A DNA stretch of 58,467 nucleotides. Source: an uncultured Oscillospiraceae bacterium. Lineage in GTDB: Bacteria; Bacillota; Clostridia; Oscillospirales; Oscillospiraceae. The translations under genes and the position numbers were made by a program. The DNA lies in the NCBI GenBank assembly GCA_949841465.1, contig CATKZW010000013.1, forward strand, positions 1 to 58,467, given 5' to 3'. The notes beneath the pieces are model-generated. The model worked only from the letters and a program-made list of their open reading frames with translations, searched no databases and had not been told where the DNA came from. Positions 35,061 to 43,946 of this stretch are shown piece after piece (the stretch's first letter is position 1; each line of letters begins with the position of its first letter).

Positions 35061-35732
35061 TCACCCCATGTAGTCGCCGTTGTAGCTCACCAGCACGGCG
35101 CTGTGCACGCCCTCCAAACCGCACAGGGCGTTGACAAACCCGGTGTCGTCGTCCTTCAGCCGCACCTCCAAATTCAGTTCAATGAGCCCCTGCTGCACCG
35201 TTTTGCTTTTGACTACGCAGCGTTTGGTGTTGCTTTCCAGGAATGCTTTGGCCTGGGCCTCCACCGCTTGATCCTCACATTGGAGCACCAAAATGTACGG
35301 GTTTTCAAAGGATTTTTTGTTGACGAACACCAGCAGGATGAGACCGATGACCACGCTGCCGAAAACGGCCAGGGGGATCATCCCCGCCGCCAGCACGATG
35401 CCCACGGCGATGGACCAGAACAGGAACGCGATGTCCAGCGGCTCCTTGATGGCGGTGCGGAACCGGACGATGGACAGCGCGCCCACCATGCCCAGGGACA
35501 GCACCACGTTGCTGGTGACGGCCAGGATTACCATGGTGGTAATCATGGTCAGCGCCACCAGGGTGACGCCGAAGCTGGAGGAGTACATCACGCCGGAGAA
35601 GGTCTTTTTATATACCATAAAAATAAATAACCCGATGCCGAAGGCCAGTACCAGGGCCAGCACCATGTCCAGCAGGCTGACGCTGGTGACGTTTTCCAGG
35701 AAGCTGGATTTAAAAATATCTTGGAATGTCAT
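35061..35732 (-). CDS. DUF4956 membrane protein
   Basis: The 223-residue protein has four hydrophobic helices in its first 140 residues, with the family core LGMVGALSIVRFRTAIKEP, and a soluble C-terminal ferredoxin-like domain. It belongs to DUF4956, regularly encoded between a VTC-domain protein and a CotH protein. Its function is not known; the pairing suggests a membrane component for polyphosphate synthesis or translocation. It ends 4 bases before the CotH start, so expression is coupled. Confidence 0.88.
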   Translation of the reverse strand: MTFQDIFKSSFLENVTSVSLLDMVLALVLAFGIGLFIFMVYKKTFSGVMYSSSFGVTLVALTMITTMVILAVTSNVVLSLGMVGALSIVRFRTAIKEPLDIAFLFWSIAVGIVLAAGMIPLAVFGSVVIGLILLVFVNKKSFENPYILVLQCEDQAVEAQAKAFLESNTKRCVVKSKTVQQGLIELNLEVRLKDDDTGFVNALCGLEGVHSAVLVSYNGDYMG

Positions 35733-35851
35733 GCGAAGAACCTCTTTTCTTTACAAAATACAAAACTTATCGTTATCAAACACATTTTGTTGTCGCGCAG
35801 TAATGAATCGGACTGCTGTCCTGCCCGTCAGCGAATTAAAGTTCTTTTTCG

Positions 35852-35879
35852 CTGCCTTTTTCTTTCAAGAAAAAGGCAG
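35852..35879. repeat. Hairpin between the VTC and DUF4956 genes
   Basis: CTGCCTTTTTCTT pairs perfectly with AAGAAAAAGGCAG around a 2-base loop, 4 bases after the VTC stop. It may attenuate downstream expression. Confidence 0.6.
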
Positions 35880-35883
35880 AAAG

Positions 35884-36558
35884 CTATCCGTAGATGCGGC
35901 ACTGTGCGTATTTGGAGAATGCCGCCGTCCGCCGCCCCTCCAGCTGCACCGCGTCCCGGATGATATCGGGAAGAAAGGCGCCCCACTTCACCTCCAGGAT
36001 GGTGACCGGCTCCCCCGCCGGGATGGTGACGCAGTTTGGGTTCAAAAAATCCGTGCACTGCAATCCTGTGCGGATGTCATAGTCCAGCGTCACCCGCACA
36101 TTCCCCGGGGCGTAGACGAAGGGCTCCCGGGTGTAGTCCACAATGGTGCGGGGACGCAGGCCCTGGGCGCGCATTTTGTGGTACAGCTCCTGCACCAGCG
36201 GCCGGCCGCTGTCCGGCATCCAGGATAAGTCGCCGTCCACAATGGCCTGGGCCTCTGCGGCGGACAGCTCCGCCATGGCCTTGGTTCCCAGTCCGCTGAG
36301 CTTGCTCTTTTTCTCCAGGTGGATCAGGGAGGCGTCCCCATTGTAATAGCGGATGCGGAACTTCTCCCGCCGGTTGACTCCGTCGATTTTTTCCCGCAGG
36401 GCCTTGTCCGCAGGGTTGTCAAAATATAGGCTCCGGACCAGATACCGTCCGCCGTCCGCGTGTTCGTCCGGTCTGGCGATCAGGCGCAGCCGCCGCCGGA
36501 CGGCAATGCGGTCGGGCAGGTTGATCTCGTGTTTCCACTCGTGCCGGTATTGGGGCAT
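35884..36558 (-). CDS. VTC-domain polyphosphate polymerase-like protein
   Basis: The 224-residue protein is a lone VTC domain, the tunnel fold that in yeast Vtc4 makes polyphosphate from ATP. Charged tunnel strands are visible: EWKHEIN at the N-terminus, YLVRSLYFDN, REKFRIRYYNG, HLEKKSK, VTLDYDIRTG and ILEVKWG. The ATG at 36558 is chosen because this domain starts there and AAGGA is upstream. It heads a transcript with DUF4956 and CotH, separated from DUF4956 by 151 bases that contain a hairpin. Confidence 0.88.
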   Translation of the reverse strand: MPQYRHEWKHEINLPDRIAVRRRLRLIARPDEHADGGRYLVRSLYFDNPADKALREKIDGVNRREKFRIRYYNGDASLIHLEKKSKLSGLGTKAMAELSAAEAQAIVDGDLSWMPDSGRPLVQELYHKMRAQGLRPRTIVDYTREPFVYAPGNVRVTLDYDIRTGLQCTDFLNPNCVTIPAGEPVTILEVKWGAFLPDIIRDAVQLEGRRTAAFSKYAQCRIYG

Positions 36559-37054
36559 ATGCACCACGTCCTTTCGGCTTATTACCCTAACACAGCGTCC
36601 TGAATTGATTCTGAAAATTGGGAGGAAAAAATGTAAACGAACTATGAACAAAAATGGAGCGGCCGCCCCCTAAAGTCGTCTTGAGCGCGGTCCGCCTTTT
36701 GAACCGCGCTCAAGTAAAATGATTTATGGGCACACCGTGACGCTATTGCCAACCATACGCCTCTGTCGGCTTTATCCGCAGCGCTTGCCGCGGCCAGCGG
36801 CGTACATAGCCAAGGTCCTTCCTTTTCACAGTGAAATTGCCGTGCTGTGTTTCGCTGATATCAAGATACCACCTACTTCTGAACGTACGCTGAAAAATTT
36901 GCGAAAGATTTGTGAAGAAAATGGAAACAAATTGTATTTTCAGCTGACCAGACGCGCGTCCCCCCAGCGTGCCGCACAGGTCTCCTCCAGAGACTCACTA
37001 ATAGGCAAATGCTCATCGGACATGGTCATATCACATATTGACAGTCTTTCCTGG
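36559..37054. other. Gene-poor interval with an insulating hairpin
   Basis: About 500 bases between the divergent VTC and AraC genes. A strong hairpin at 36680-36714 (CTTGAGCGCGG with CCGCGCTCAAG) could be the terminator of a lost gene. The reading frames in this stretch lack ribosome sites and recognisable domains, so I see no gene. Confidence 0.5.
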
Positions 37055-37083
37055 TTGATTTCAGCGCGTTTTTGATGTATGAT
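37055..37083 (+). promoter_or_regulatory. Promoter of the AraC-family regulator
   Basis: TTGATT, 17 bases, TATGAT, about 75 bases before the start codon. Confidence 0.6.
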
Positions 37084-37158
37084 TAGTTTAATTGAAAACT
37101 TACATCGATTTTGGGTCCGCTTCCCATTGTTGTGTGCTGAGAAAGGATGTATCCTGAC

Positions 37159-38016
37159 ATGGATGATTTTTCCTTTTCTGTTTCCCCCAGTGAAGAGCTT
37201 TTGGACTTGAGGCTGTATCAATACGGCTGGGAGCAGTGCGCCCCGTTCCATTCCTTTGGCCCCTTTGTCCGCAATCATTACCTGTTTCACTACGTGATCT
37301 CCGGCCGGGGCTATTTGGACGCCACCGTTTCAAAGCAGACCACCCAGCGCTATGATCTGGAGGCCGGTCAGGGCTTCCTCATCTCTCCCGGCCAAATCAA
37401 TACATACAGCGCCGATCCGGACGATCCGTGGAAATACGTTTGGCTGGAGTTTGACGGATTGCGGGTCCCGGGATACTTGAGCGCGGCGGGGCTGGGAATC
37501 ACGCAGCCGATTTATCAGCCAAACAGCATCGCCATGGCGGAGGAACTGCGGGACACCATGCTGTATATCGCCGGCCACCCTTCAGCCTCCTCCCTCCATC
37601 AAATCGGCCACCTGTGCCTGTTCCTGGATACGCTGATCCAGTCCTCCACCACCCGGCGGGAGCCTCATGGAGTTCAGCTTCGGGATTTCTATATCCACGA
37701 AGCAGTCACTTATATGGAGCAGAACTATCGGCGGGATTTGACGGTGGAGGAGATTGCCGATGTGTGCAAGCTCAACCGCAGCTATTTCAGCAAGCTGTTC
37801 AAGGCAAGCAAGGGCTGCCCGCCCCAGGAATATCTGATTCGGATGCGGTTGGCCAAGGCGGCAGAGATGATGAAGACATCCTCGGCTTCCATTGGAGACA
37901 TCGCCGCGTACTGCGGTTATCCGAACCAGCTTCATTTTTCCAGGTCGTTCAAACAGCATTATGGCATCTCCCCCCGGGAATGGCGCAGTCAAAACAAATT
38001 GTATGAGGCTGATTAA
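37159..38016 (+). CDS. AraC-family regulator of the alpha-galactoside locus
   Basis: About 285 residues: an N-terminal cupin sensor (HYVISGRGYLD, FLISPGQINTYSA) and a C-terminal pair of helix-turn-helix motifs (TVEEIADVCKLNRSYFSKLFK, SIGDIAAYCGYPNQLHFSRSFK, ending in SPREWR). Such proteins activate sugar genes on binding the sugar. The ATG at 37159 is 10 bases after AAAGGA; an in-frame ATG at 37147 directly abuts that site and is less likely. Convergent with the GH36 gene and near the second sugar transporter, it is their probable activator. Confidence 0.9.
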   Translation: MDDFSFSVSPSEELLDLRLYQYGWEQCAPFHSFGPFVRNHYLFHYVISGRGYLDATVSKQTTQRYDLEAGQGFLISPGQINTYSADPDDPWKYVWLEFDGLRVPGYLSAAGLGITQPIYQPNSIAMAEELRDTMLYIAGHPSASSLHQIGHLCLFLDTLIQSSTTRREPHGVQLRDFYIHEAVTYMEQNYRRDLTVEEIADVCKLNRSYFSKLFKASKGCPPQEYLIRMRLAKAAEMMKTSSASIGDIAAYCGYPNQLHFSRSFKQHYGISPREWRSQNKLYEAD

Positions 38017-38018
38017 TC

Positions 38019-38053
38019 AAACCGGCGGAAAAGCTTTGCTTTTCCGCCGGTTT
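38019..38053. terminator. Bidirectional terminator between araC-type and GH36 genes
   Basis: AAACCGGCGGAAAAGC pairs with GCTTTTCCGCCGGTTT around a 3-base loop; both flanks are A/T rich. Confidence 0.85.
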
Positions 38054-38057
38054 CATT

Positions 38058-40244
38058 TTATTCCGCTTTTAGATAGAATTGGAGGGACTGGTAGTCGCCC
38101 TGGAGCATTGGCAGGGCGATACCCACCTGCATGAGTACGTCGCCGGGCCAGCTGCCCTCGCCGTTGACCTGATAGCGCAGGTGCGGGTCCAGCCCCTTGA
38201 CCCGCAGGGCCCGGAAGGGAGGAGCCCCCCGGAACGGCCCGGTGACCAAGCTGATCAGGGCCTCCCGGCCGTCGGGGGAGGCGTGCTCCCATGCAGTATA
38301 AGGGCCGTTCTGGAATGGATCGCTGAGGCGGTAATAATCCCCGTCCTGGATCAGCCAATAGTGCTCCTTGAACTGGGCCACCTGCCGCCGGATGGTCTCC
38401 TTTTCCTCCGAGGTGCATTTACTCAGGTCCATCTCATAGCCGAAGGTGCCCGACATGGCCACCACGCCGCGGGTCTCCATGGGGGTGACGCGGCCCGTTG
38501 TGCCGTTGGGCACGGCGGAGACGTGAGCGCCCATGGTGGACACCGGGTAGCAGAAGGAGGTGCCGTACTGGATGCGCAGACGGTCGATTGCGTCGGTGTT
38601 GTCGCTGCACCAGATCTGGGGGGTGTAATAGAGCATACCTCCGTCAAAGCGCCCGCCGCCGCCGCAGCAGCCTTCGATGAGTATGCGGGGGAAGTCCCGG
38701 CGCAGACGCTCCGCAAACTCGTACACGCCCAGGACGAAGCGGTGATAGACCTCGCCTTGGCGCTCTGAAGGCAGGGCGGCGGACCACACCTCGGTCAGGC
38801 TGCGGTTCATATCCCACTTGACATAGGAGATATCCGCGCTGGAGAGGACCGCCTTGATCTGGCCGTAGATATGCTCCCGCACGTCCTGGCGGGAGAAGTC
38901 CAGCACCAGCTGGTTCCGGCCCCGGGAGAGGCCGCGCCCTGGCACGTTCAGCGCCCAGTCCGGATGGGCGCGGTAGAGATCGCTGTCCTCGTTGACCATC
39001 TCCGGCTCGATCCAGATGCCGAACTCCATTCCCATCTCTTTGATACGGGACACCAGGGCTCCCAGGCCGCCGGGGAGCTTTTTCTCGTTGACGACCCAGT
39101 CCCCCAGGCCGGCGTTGTCGTCGCTGCGCGCACCGAACCAGCCGTCGTCCATGACGAACAGCTCCAGGCCCAGGTCAGGAGCGTCCTGAGCGATTTCCGC
39201 CAGCCGGTCGGCGGTGAAGTACATCTCAGTGGCCTCCCAGTGGTTGATGAGCACCGGCTTGCGGCGGTCCTTCCACGGGTCCCGGATGAGGTTCCGCCTG
39301 ATGCTGCGGTGGAACTGACGGCTCATCTGCCCAAAGCCGTCCGGGGAGCAGACCAGCGCCGCCTCCGGGGCGGTAAACGCCTCTCCGGGCTCCAGGGTCC
39401 AGCCGAACTGGTAGGGGTTGATACCCATCACCAGGCGGGAATTCTCAAACTGGTCCACCTCCGCCATCGCCTGGAAATTGCCGCTGTACACCAGCATAGC
39501 GCCATAGCACAGGCCGCGGTCCTCCTCTGTGTTCCCATCGCACAGGATGACAAAGGGGTTGTGCTGGTGGCTGGACGCGCCGCGGATGCTCTCTACACCC
39601 TGCACGCCGGGGTGGAGGGGGGCCCGGCTGGGGCAGCGCTCCATAACGTGAGCGCCGTTGAAGGTAATCATATCCAGGTCGGAGCGGATAAAATCCAGGC
39701 ACAGGGAGGCGCACCGGCACAGGCGCACCGGGCTGCCGCCCCGGTTGACAACCCGGACGGCCCTGGTGATGAGGTCGTATTTCTCCAGCACGCCGTAGAG
39801 CAGCTCCACGTCCACCTGGGCGGCGGCGTCCGTCAGCGTGACGGAGAGGGTCTCCCACTCCTCGTCGCTTCCGTGGAAGGCGGGAAGGCCCCCCAGAGCG
39901 TACTTGCCCCGCCGGACCTCACACCCCACGTAGCGCAGATCCGCCGTGTGGCTGCCACAGGGCAGCTCAAGCTCGATGGAGGGCAGGCGGAAATCCCCCA
40001 CGCCGCAGGTGGAGTATTCCTGGGGGAAGGTGTCCAGAGAGAAGGTGCGGTCGCTTCCCGCCTCGCTGGGATTGGGAGAGAAGCCCCGGTCCTTGCTGCG
40101 AAGAAGATAGGACAGGTCGCCGCCCGAAATACGGGGACCGTAGTAGCTGTGCAGCAGGACATTATAGTCCCAAACCTTCATCTGATAGGTGGTGTTTTTG
40201 GTATGCAGGGTGATAAGTTTGTTTTCCTGGTCAAGAACGATCAT
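38058..40244 (-). CDS. GH36 alpha-galactosidase
   Basis: The 728-residue enzyme has the full length of cytoplasmic tetrameric GH36 alpha-galactosidases: an N-terminal beta-supersandwich, the barrel with VMDDGWFGAR, GIWIEPEMV, KWDMNR holding the nucleophile Asp478 and WCSDNTDAIDR holding the acid/base Asp548, GCCGGGGRFD, and a C-terminal beta domain. It should hydrolyse raffinose-type and melibiose-type sugars. No signal peptide is seen. It has its own promoter and lies 230 bases downstream of the permease genes. Confidence 0.96.
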   Translation of the reverse strand: MIVLDQENKLITLHTKNTTYQMKVWDYNVLLHSYYGPRISGGDLSYLLRSKDRGFSPNPSEAGSDRTFSLDTFPQEYSTCGVGDFRLPSIELELPCGSHTADLRYVGCEVRRGKYALGGLPAFHGSDEEWETLSVTLTDAAAQVDVELLYGVLEKYDLITRAVRVVNRGGSPVRLCRCASLCLDFIRSDLDMITFNGAHVMERCPSRAPLHPGVQGVESIRGASSHQHNPFVILCDGNTEEDRGLCYGAMLVYSGNFQAMAEVDQFENSRLVMGINPYQFGWTLEPGEAFTAPEAALVCSPDGFGQMSRQFHRSIRRNLIRDPWKDRRKPVLINHWEATEMYFTADRLAEIAQDAPDLGLELFVMDDGWFGARSDDNAGLGDWVVNEKKLPGGLGALVSRIKEMGMEFGIWIEPEMVNEDSDLYRAHPDWALNVPGRGLSRGRNQLVLDFSRQDVREHIYGQIKAVLSSADISYVKWDMNRSLTEVWSAALPSERQGEVYHRFVLGVYEFAERLRRDFPRILIEGCCGGGGRFDGGMLYYTPQIWCSDNTDAIDRLRIQYGTSFCYPVSTMGAHVSAVPNGTTGRVTPMETRGVVAMSGTFGYEMDLSKCTSEEKETIRRQVAQFKEHYWLIQDGDYYRLSDPFQNGPYTAWEHASPDGREALISLVTGPFRGAPPFRALRVKGLDPHLRYQVNGEGSWPGDVLMQVGIALPMLQGDYQSLQFYLKAE

Positions 40245-40283
40245 AGAGGACCCTCCTCTGATAAAAGTAAAGTAGACTTAATG

Positions 40284-40312
40284 ATTATAGAGCATTTTCC
40301 TCAGGTGCGCAA
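40284..40312 (-). promoter_or_regulatory. Promoter of the GH36 gene
   Basis: Minus strand: TTGCGC, 17 bases, TATAAT, about 40 bases upstream of the start codon. Confidence 0.6.
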
Positions 40313-40338
40313 GAGCGGGTTGCGCCGTTTTAGACCAA

Positions 40339-40366
40339 CAGCCCCGGTGCCTGAGCGCCGGGGCTG
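40339..40366. terminator. Hairpin after the second ABC importer operon
   Basis: CAGCCCCGG pairs with CCGGGGCTG. Without a clear T-tract it may only reduce read-through into the GH36 gene. Confidence 0.5.
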
Positions 40367-40474
40367 CTTGGATACTGCTGCGCGGTACAGCGGCCGCTTC
40401 CAGAAATGCCGCGTTGCGTGGGACGTCATTGGGCTTCGCCCAACGACCGCCCCCGGCAATGGCGCAAAGCGCCA

Positions 40475-41317
40475 TTACTTACCGCCGGTGCCGGCGATGC
40501 CTTCCACGAACTGGCGCTGGAAGATGAGGTAGAGGACGACCATGGGGAGCATGGCCAGCAGGGAACCTGCCATCAGCATGGGGAAGTTGGTGGTGTCCAT
40601 GCCCCGCAGGGTGGCCAGGCCGGCGGATAGGGTGAACATGTTGATGTCGTTGTTGACGATCTGGGGCCACATCAGGTCGCCGTATGCAAACACGGCGGTG
40701 AAAATGGTCAGGGCGGCCACAGAGGTCCCCGTCAGCGGGAACATGACCTTATAGAAGGTCTGGAACTGGTTGCAGCCGTCCAGATAGGCGGCTTCGCCGA
40801 TCTCCTCCGGGATGCCCATGTAGGTCTGCCGCAGGAAGAACACGCCGAAGGCGCTGACCAGCCCGGGGAACACCAGGCCCGCGATGGTGTTGACCAATCC
40901 CAGCTTGGCCACCATCTGATACTGGGGGATGATGAAGATCTGGCTGGGCAGGGACATCTGCATCAGGACGATGGTGAACAGGATGTTCTTGCCGCGGAAC
41001 TTCAGCTTGGCGAAGGCGTAGCCCGCCATGGAGCTGAAGGCGATGGCGAAAATCACCCGGAAGAACACCAGCAGGATGGTATTCCAGTACAACTTGACGA
41101 AGGGCAGGTTCTCCAGGACCTTCTTGTATCCGTCCAGCCGGAACTCGGAGGGGAAGAAAGTGGCCGGGATGCTCATGCTCTCCGCCTGGGTCTTGAAGCT
41201 GGTGAGGAACATCCACACAAAGGGGAAAATCATGATGAGGGAGCCTGCGATCAGCGCGAAATAGGTGAGGAATTTGGTGATAGCGTAGGAGCGATGCAGT
41301 GAATTCACACTTTTCAT
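40475..41317 (-). CDS. Sugar ABC transporter permease (MalG/GanQ type)
   Basis: The 280-residue protein has six membrane helices and the EAA loop EAAYLDGCNQFQTFYKV. It is the second permease of a type-1 sugar importer and is translated 12 bases after the first. Neighbouring GH36 suggests alpha-galactosides as cargo. No ATPase gene is present in this locus. Confidence 0.93.
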   Translation of the reverse strand: MKSVNSLHRSYAITKFLTYFALIAGSLIMIFPFVWMFLTSFKTQAESMSIPATFFPSEFRLDGYKKVLENLPFVKLYWNTILLVFFRVIFAIAFSSMAGYAFAKLKFRGKNILFTIVLMQMSLPSQIFIIPQYQMVAKLGLVNTIAGLVFPGLVSAFGVFFLRQTYMGIPEEIGEAAYLDGCNQFQTFYKVMFPLTGTSVAALTIFTAVFAYGDLMWPQIVNNDINMFTLSAGLATLRGMDTTNFPMLMAGSLLAMLPMVVLYLIFQRQFVEGIAGTGGK

Positions 41318-41329
41318 TCCGGACCCTCC

Positions 41330-42217
41330 TTAAATATCGTAGTTGACCCACTTCTTCTGACCCCAGAACTGGAACAGGGTCACGAGAAGGATCAGGCCGA
41401 CGGTCCAAATGACGATGGCGGAGCCGTAGCCGCGGTCGCCGGCCACGAAGGACGAGCGGTAGAACAGGTACATCAGGCTCTGCATATCGGCCATGGCCGG
41501 GTTGGTGTCGTCGGACATCATGTAGATCAGGTCGTACACCTTCATGGAGGCCATCAGGCGCATGATGAGCACGGAGAACATGGTGGGGGAGACCATGGGC
41601 AGGGTGATGGTGAAGAACTGCCGGATCTTGCCCGCGCCGTCGATGCTGTTGGCCTCATAGAGGGTTTTGGGGATGTTTTGCAGGCCGGCCAGCAGCAGCA
41701 CCGCGTCGTAGCCCACGCTGCTCCAAATGGAGACGATGGAGACGGCGATAATGGCGGTTTTGGAATTGGTGATCCACTGGATATTGGCGCCCAAAAGCTG
41801 ATTCAGGATACCGCTGTCGCCGTTGAAAATGACCTGCCACACCATGGCAATGGCGGCGGGGGCGCACACCAGGGGCAGGAAGAAGATGGTGCGGAAGCCG
41901 CCCTTGAACTTCACCTTGGTGTTCAACAGCATGGCTACAAACAGGGCCAGGATCACGCCGACGGGCACGGTGAGGATACAGAACTTGACGGTGTTCCAGG
42001 TGGCCTTCCAAAACTCGGGGGTCTGGAACATCTCGATATAGTTATCTAAACCAATGAACTTGTAGTGGCCGAAGCCCAGGTGCTCACAGAAGCTGGTGTA
42101 AATGGTCTGGATAAAGGGCCAGATGTTCAGTACGAACAGGCCGATGATGGTGGGGGCCACCATGATCCAGCCCCAGTTTTCCTCCCGCCGCTCGGCGGCG
42201 GACAATTTTCTTTTCAC
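41330..42217 (-). CDS. Sugar ABC transporter permease (MalF/UgpA type)
   Basis: The 295-residue protein has six helices, the N-terminal WGWIMVAPTIIGLFVLNIWP helix typical of this class, and the EAA loop EANSIDGAGKIRQFF. It is shorter than the MalF at 16585 and lacks its N-terminal extension, so the two importers are not recent copies. It lies between the binding protein and the second permease in one operon. Confidence 0.93.
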   Translation of the reverse strand: MKRKLSAAERREENWGWIMVAPTIIGLFVLNIWPFIQTIYTSFCEHLGFGHYKFIGLDNYIEMFQTPEFWKATWNTVKFCILTVPVGVILALFVAMLLNTKVKFKGGFRTIFFLPLVCAPAAIAMVWQVIFNGDSGILNQLLGANIQWITNSKTAIIAVSIVSIWSSVGYDAVLLLAGLQNIPKTLYEANSIDGAGKIRQFFTITLPMVSPTMFSVLIMRLMASMKVYDLIYMMSDDTNPAMADMQSLMYLFYRSSFVAGDRGYGSAIVIWTVGLILLVTLFQFWGQKKWVNYDI

Positions 42218-42231
42218 AGTACGCCCTCCTC

Positions 42232-43548
42232 TCAGTTACCGGCCAATTTTTTTTCGGTCTCCGTGTTGACGATGCTCTCGATCTTCTCCAGACCGGCGTC
42301 AACGTCCTGGTTACCGGCGTAGACCTGGGTCAGCACGTCCAGCACCTGGCTTTTCCAGCGGGGACTGGCGGAGTTGTAGGGCACCTGGATGGCGTAGTCA
42401 AACTGCTCGAAGACGCAGTCGATGTTGATCTTATAATCGAACTTATCCCAGGCCTTCCGCCAGCTCTCCTCGGTGCCCAGATAGGCGGGGATGGCCGCGC
42501 CGGACTCACCCTGGATGATTTGGGCCTCCTCGGTGCCGAGGTACTTGATAACGTCCAGCGCGGCGTCCAGATTCTTGCCGTGAGCGCCGGTGGAGTAGCA
42601 CAGGCCGTTGGACATACACGCGCGGCCGTCCTGGTCCAGGCTCTCGTCGGTGTGGACGGGATTAGGGGCCTTGGGCAGCTTGGCGATATCCCACTTGCCG
42701 TCCATCTGCGGGTTGTTCTCCAGGGCGCCCAGCAGGCTCCAGGAGCCCTCCATAAACATGGCGCCCTTCTCGGACCAGAAGGTGGCGCCCGCGCCGTTCT
42801 GGGTGAAGAAGTTCTGGTCGGGGCACCAGTTTTCCTTTTGTAAGCCGATGTAGAACTCCATGGCCTCCTTGCCGCCGGGCTGGTTGAAGCCGGAGGCCGT
42901 CTTGTCGGCGTTGAGGATGTAGCCGCCATTCTGATAGACATAGGACCAGTAGCCCAGCTGATCGTCCAGATAGGCCAGATAGCCGTAGTTGCCGGTGGCG
43001 TCGTAGATCTTCTGGGAGGCGTCCACCAGGTCGTCCCAGGTCCAGTCGTCGTCGGGATAGGCCACGCCGGCTTGGTCAAACATCTCCTTGTTGTACACCA
43101 GCACGCCGTTGTCCTTGTCCTTGGGCACGCCGTAGTAGCGCCCGTCGGAGCCGCTGACATTGCCCAGGGAGATGTCGGAGAAATGACTCTGGTAGTAGCC
43201 GCTCTCCACATCGTCGTAGAGGTCCGTCACATCGGCCAGCATGCCGAAATCGGCGTAGTAGAGCAGCTGGTTGGTGTGCATCCAGAAGATGTCAGGCAGG
43301 GTGTTGGACTCGGCGGCGGCCTCCAGCTTGGTCCAGTACTCGTTCCAGCTGACCACCTGCACGTCGATGACCACGTCCGGGTGCTGGGCGGTGTAGGCGT
43401 CGCACATGGCCTGCATGCCGGAGCGCTGGGCGGTGTCCCAGATCTGGAAGGTCAGATGGGTCTTCCCGTCGGAAGCACCGCATCCGGCCAGCGACAGCAG
43501 CAGTGCAACGAGCAAAACTACTGCCGTCATGCGGGGGATTTTTTTCAT
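42232..43548 (-). CDS. Sugar-binding lipoprotein of the second ABC importer
   Basis: The 438-residue protein has a lipobox (LLSLAGC) and the family 1 solute-binding fold (TFQIWDTAQRSGMQAMCDAY, DIFWMHTNQLLYYADFG, YYGVPKDKDNGVLVYNKEMFD). The ATG at 43548 has GAGGAG 8 bases upstream; the longer frame would hide the signal peptide. The ligand is inferred to be an alpha-galactoside from the downstream GH36 enzyme, but this protein class also binds many other oligosaccharides. Confidence 0.92.
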   Translation of the reverse strand: MKKIPRMTAVVLLVALLLSLAGCGASDGKTHLTFQIWDTAQRSGMQAMCDAYTAQHPDVVIDVQVVSWNEYWTKLEAAAESNTLPDIFWMHTNQLLYYADFGMLADVTDLYDDVESGYYQSHFSDISLGNVSGSDGRYYGVPKDKDNGVLVYNKEMFDQAGVAYPDDDWTWDDLVDASQKIYDATGNYGYLAYLDDQLGYWSYVYQNGGYILNADKTASGFNQPGGKEAMEFYIGLQKENWCPDQNFFTQNGAGATFWSEKGAMFMEGSWSLLGALENNPQMDGKWDIAKLPKAPNPVHTDESLDQDGRACMSNGLCYSTGAHGKNLDAALDVIKYLGTEEAQIIQGESGAAIPAYLGTEESWRKAWDKFDYKINIDCVFEQFDYAIQVPYNSASPRWKSQVLDVLTQVYAGNQDVDAGLEKIESIVNTETEKKLAGN

Positions 43549-43606
43549 CAAAACCACTCCTCTTTCCGTTTCCGTTTCGTTATGGCGGACCATAACGTTT
43601 GCTTAG

Positions 43607-43635
43607 ACTATAGCCGTTTCAGTATAGCGTGTAAA
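43607..43635 (-). promoter_or_regulatory. Promoter of the second sugar importer
   Basis: Minus strand: TTTACA, 17 bases, TATAGT, about 58 bases upstream of the binding-protein ATG. The rest of the 400-base divergent gap holds no gene that I recognise. Confidence 0.6.
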
Positions 43636-43875
43636 TGGACGGAAAGATTCAAAATATTTGCTCATGTGAGTTAAGGCGCTTTATATGAAAGTCGGGACGC
43701 ATTTTGTTATATTTTTCCGATTTTTCTCTCAACCGTCAGCGAATTCACCAAAACGATGGGAGATATTTACAGTGATTCACATCATTGTGCAAGGGGAATA
43801 TTTTATCCATCCCGCCGCATATATATGTCTATTTTCCTTTATGTGTGGGTGCCCGGCAAAAGTCAAGAGTTCTGG

Positions 43876-43904
43876 TTGAACTGTGAGGCGGGGTGTGATA
43901 TAGT
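43876..43904 (+). promoter_or_regulatory. Promoter of the YesL-family gene
   Basis: TTGAAC, 17 bases, TATAGT, 42 bases before the TTG start. Confidence 0.6.
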
Positions 43905-43946
43905 GGATGAAAACCGTTCCGACAGGTGCGGAGAGGAGGAGACATT

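Noticed and set aside
36719..37075. Plus-strand 118-codon frame upstream of the AraC gene
   Set aside because: No ribosome site, no domain, and it overlaps the AraC promoter.
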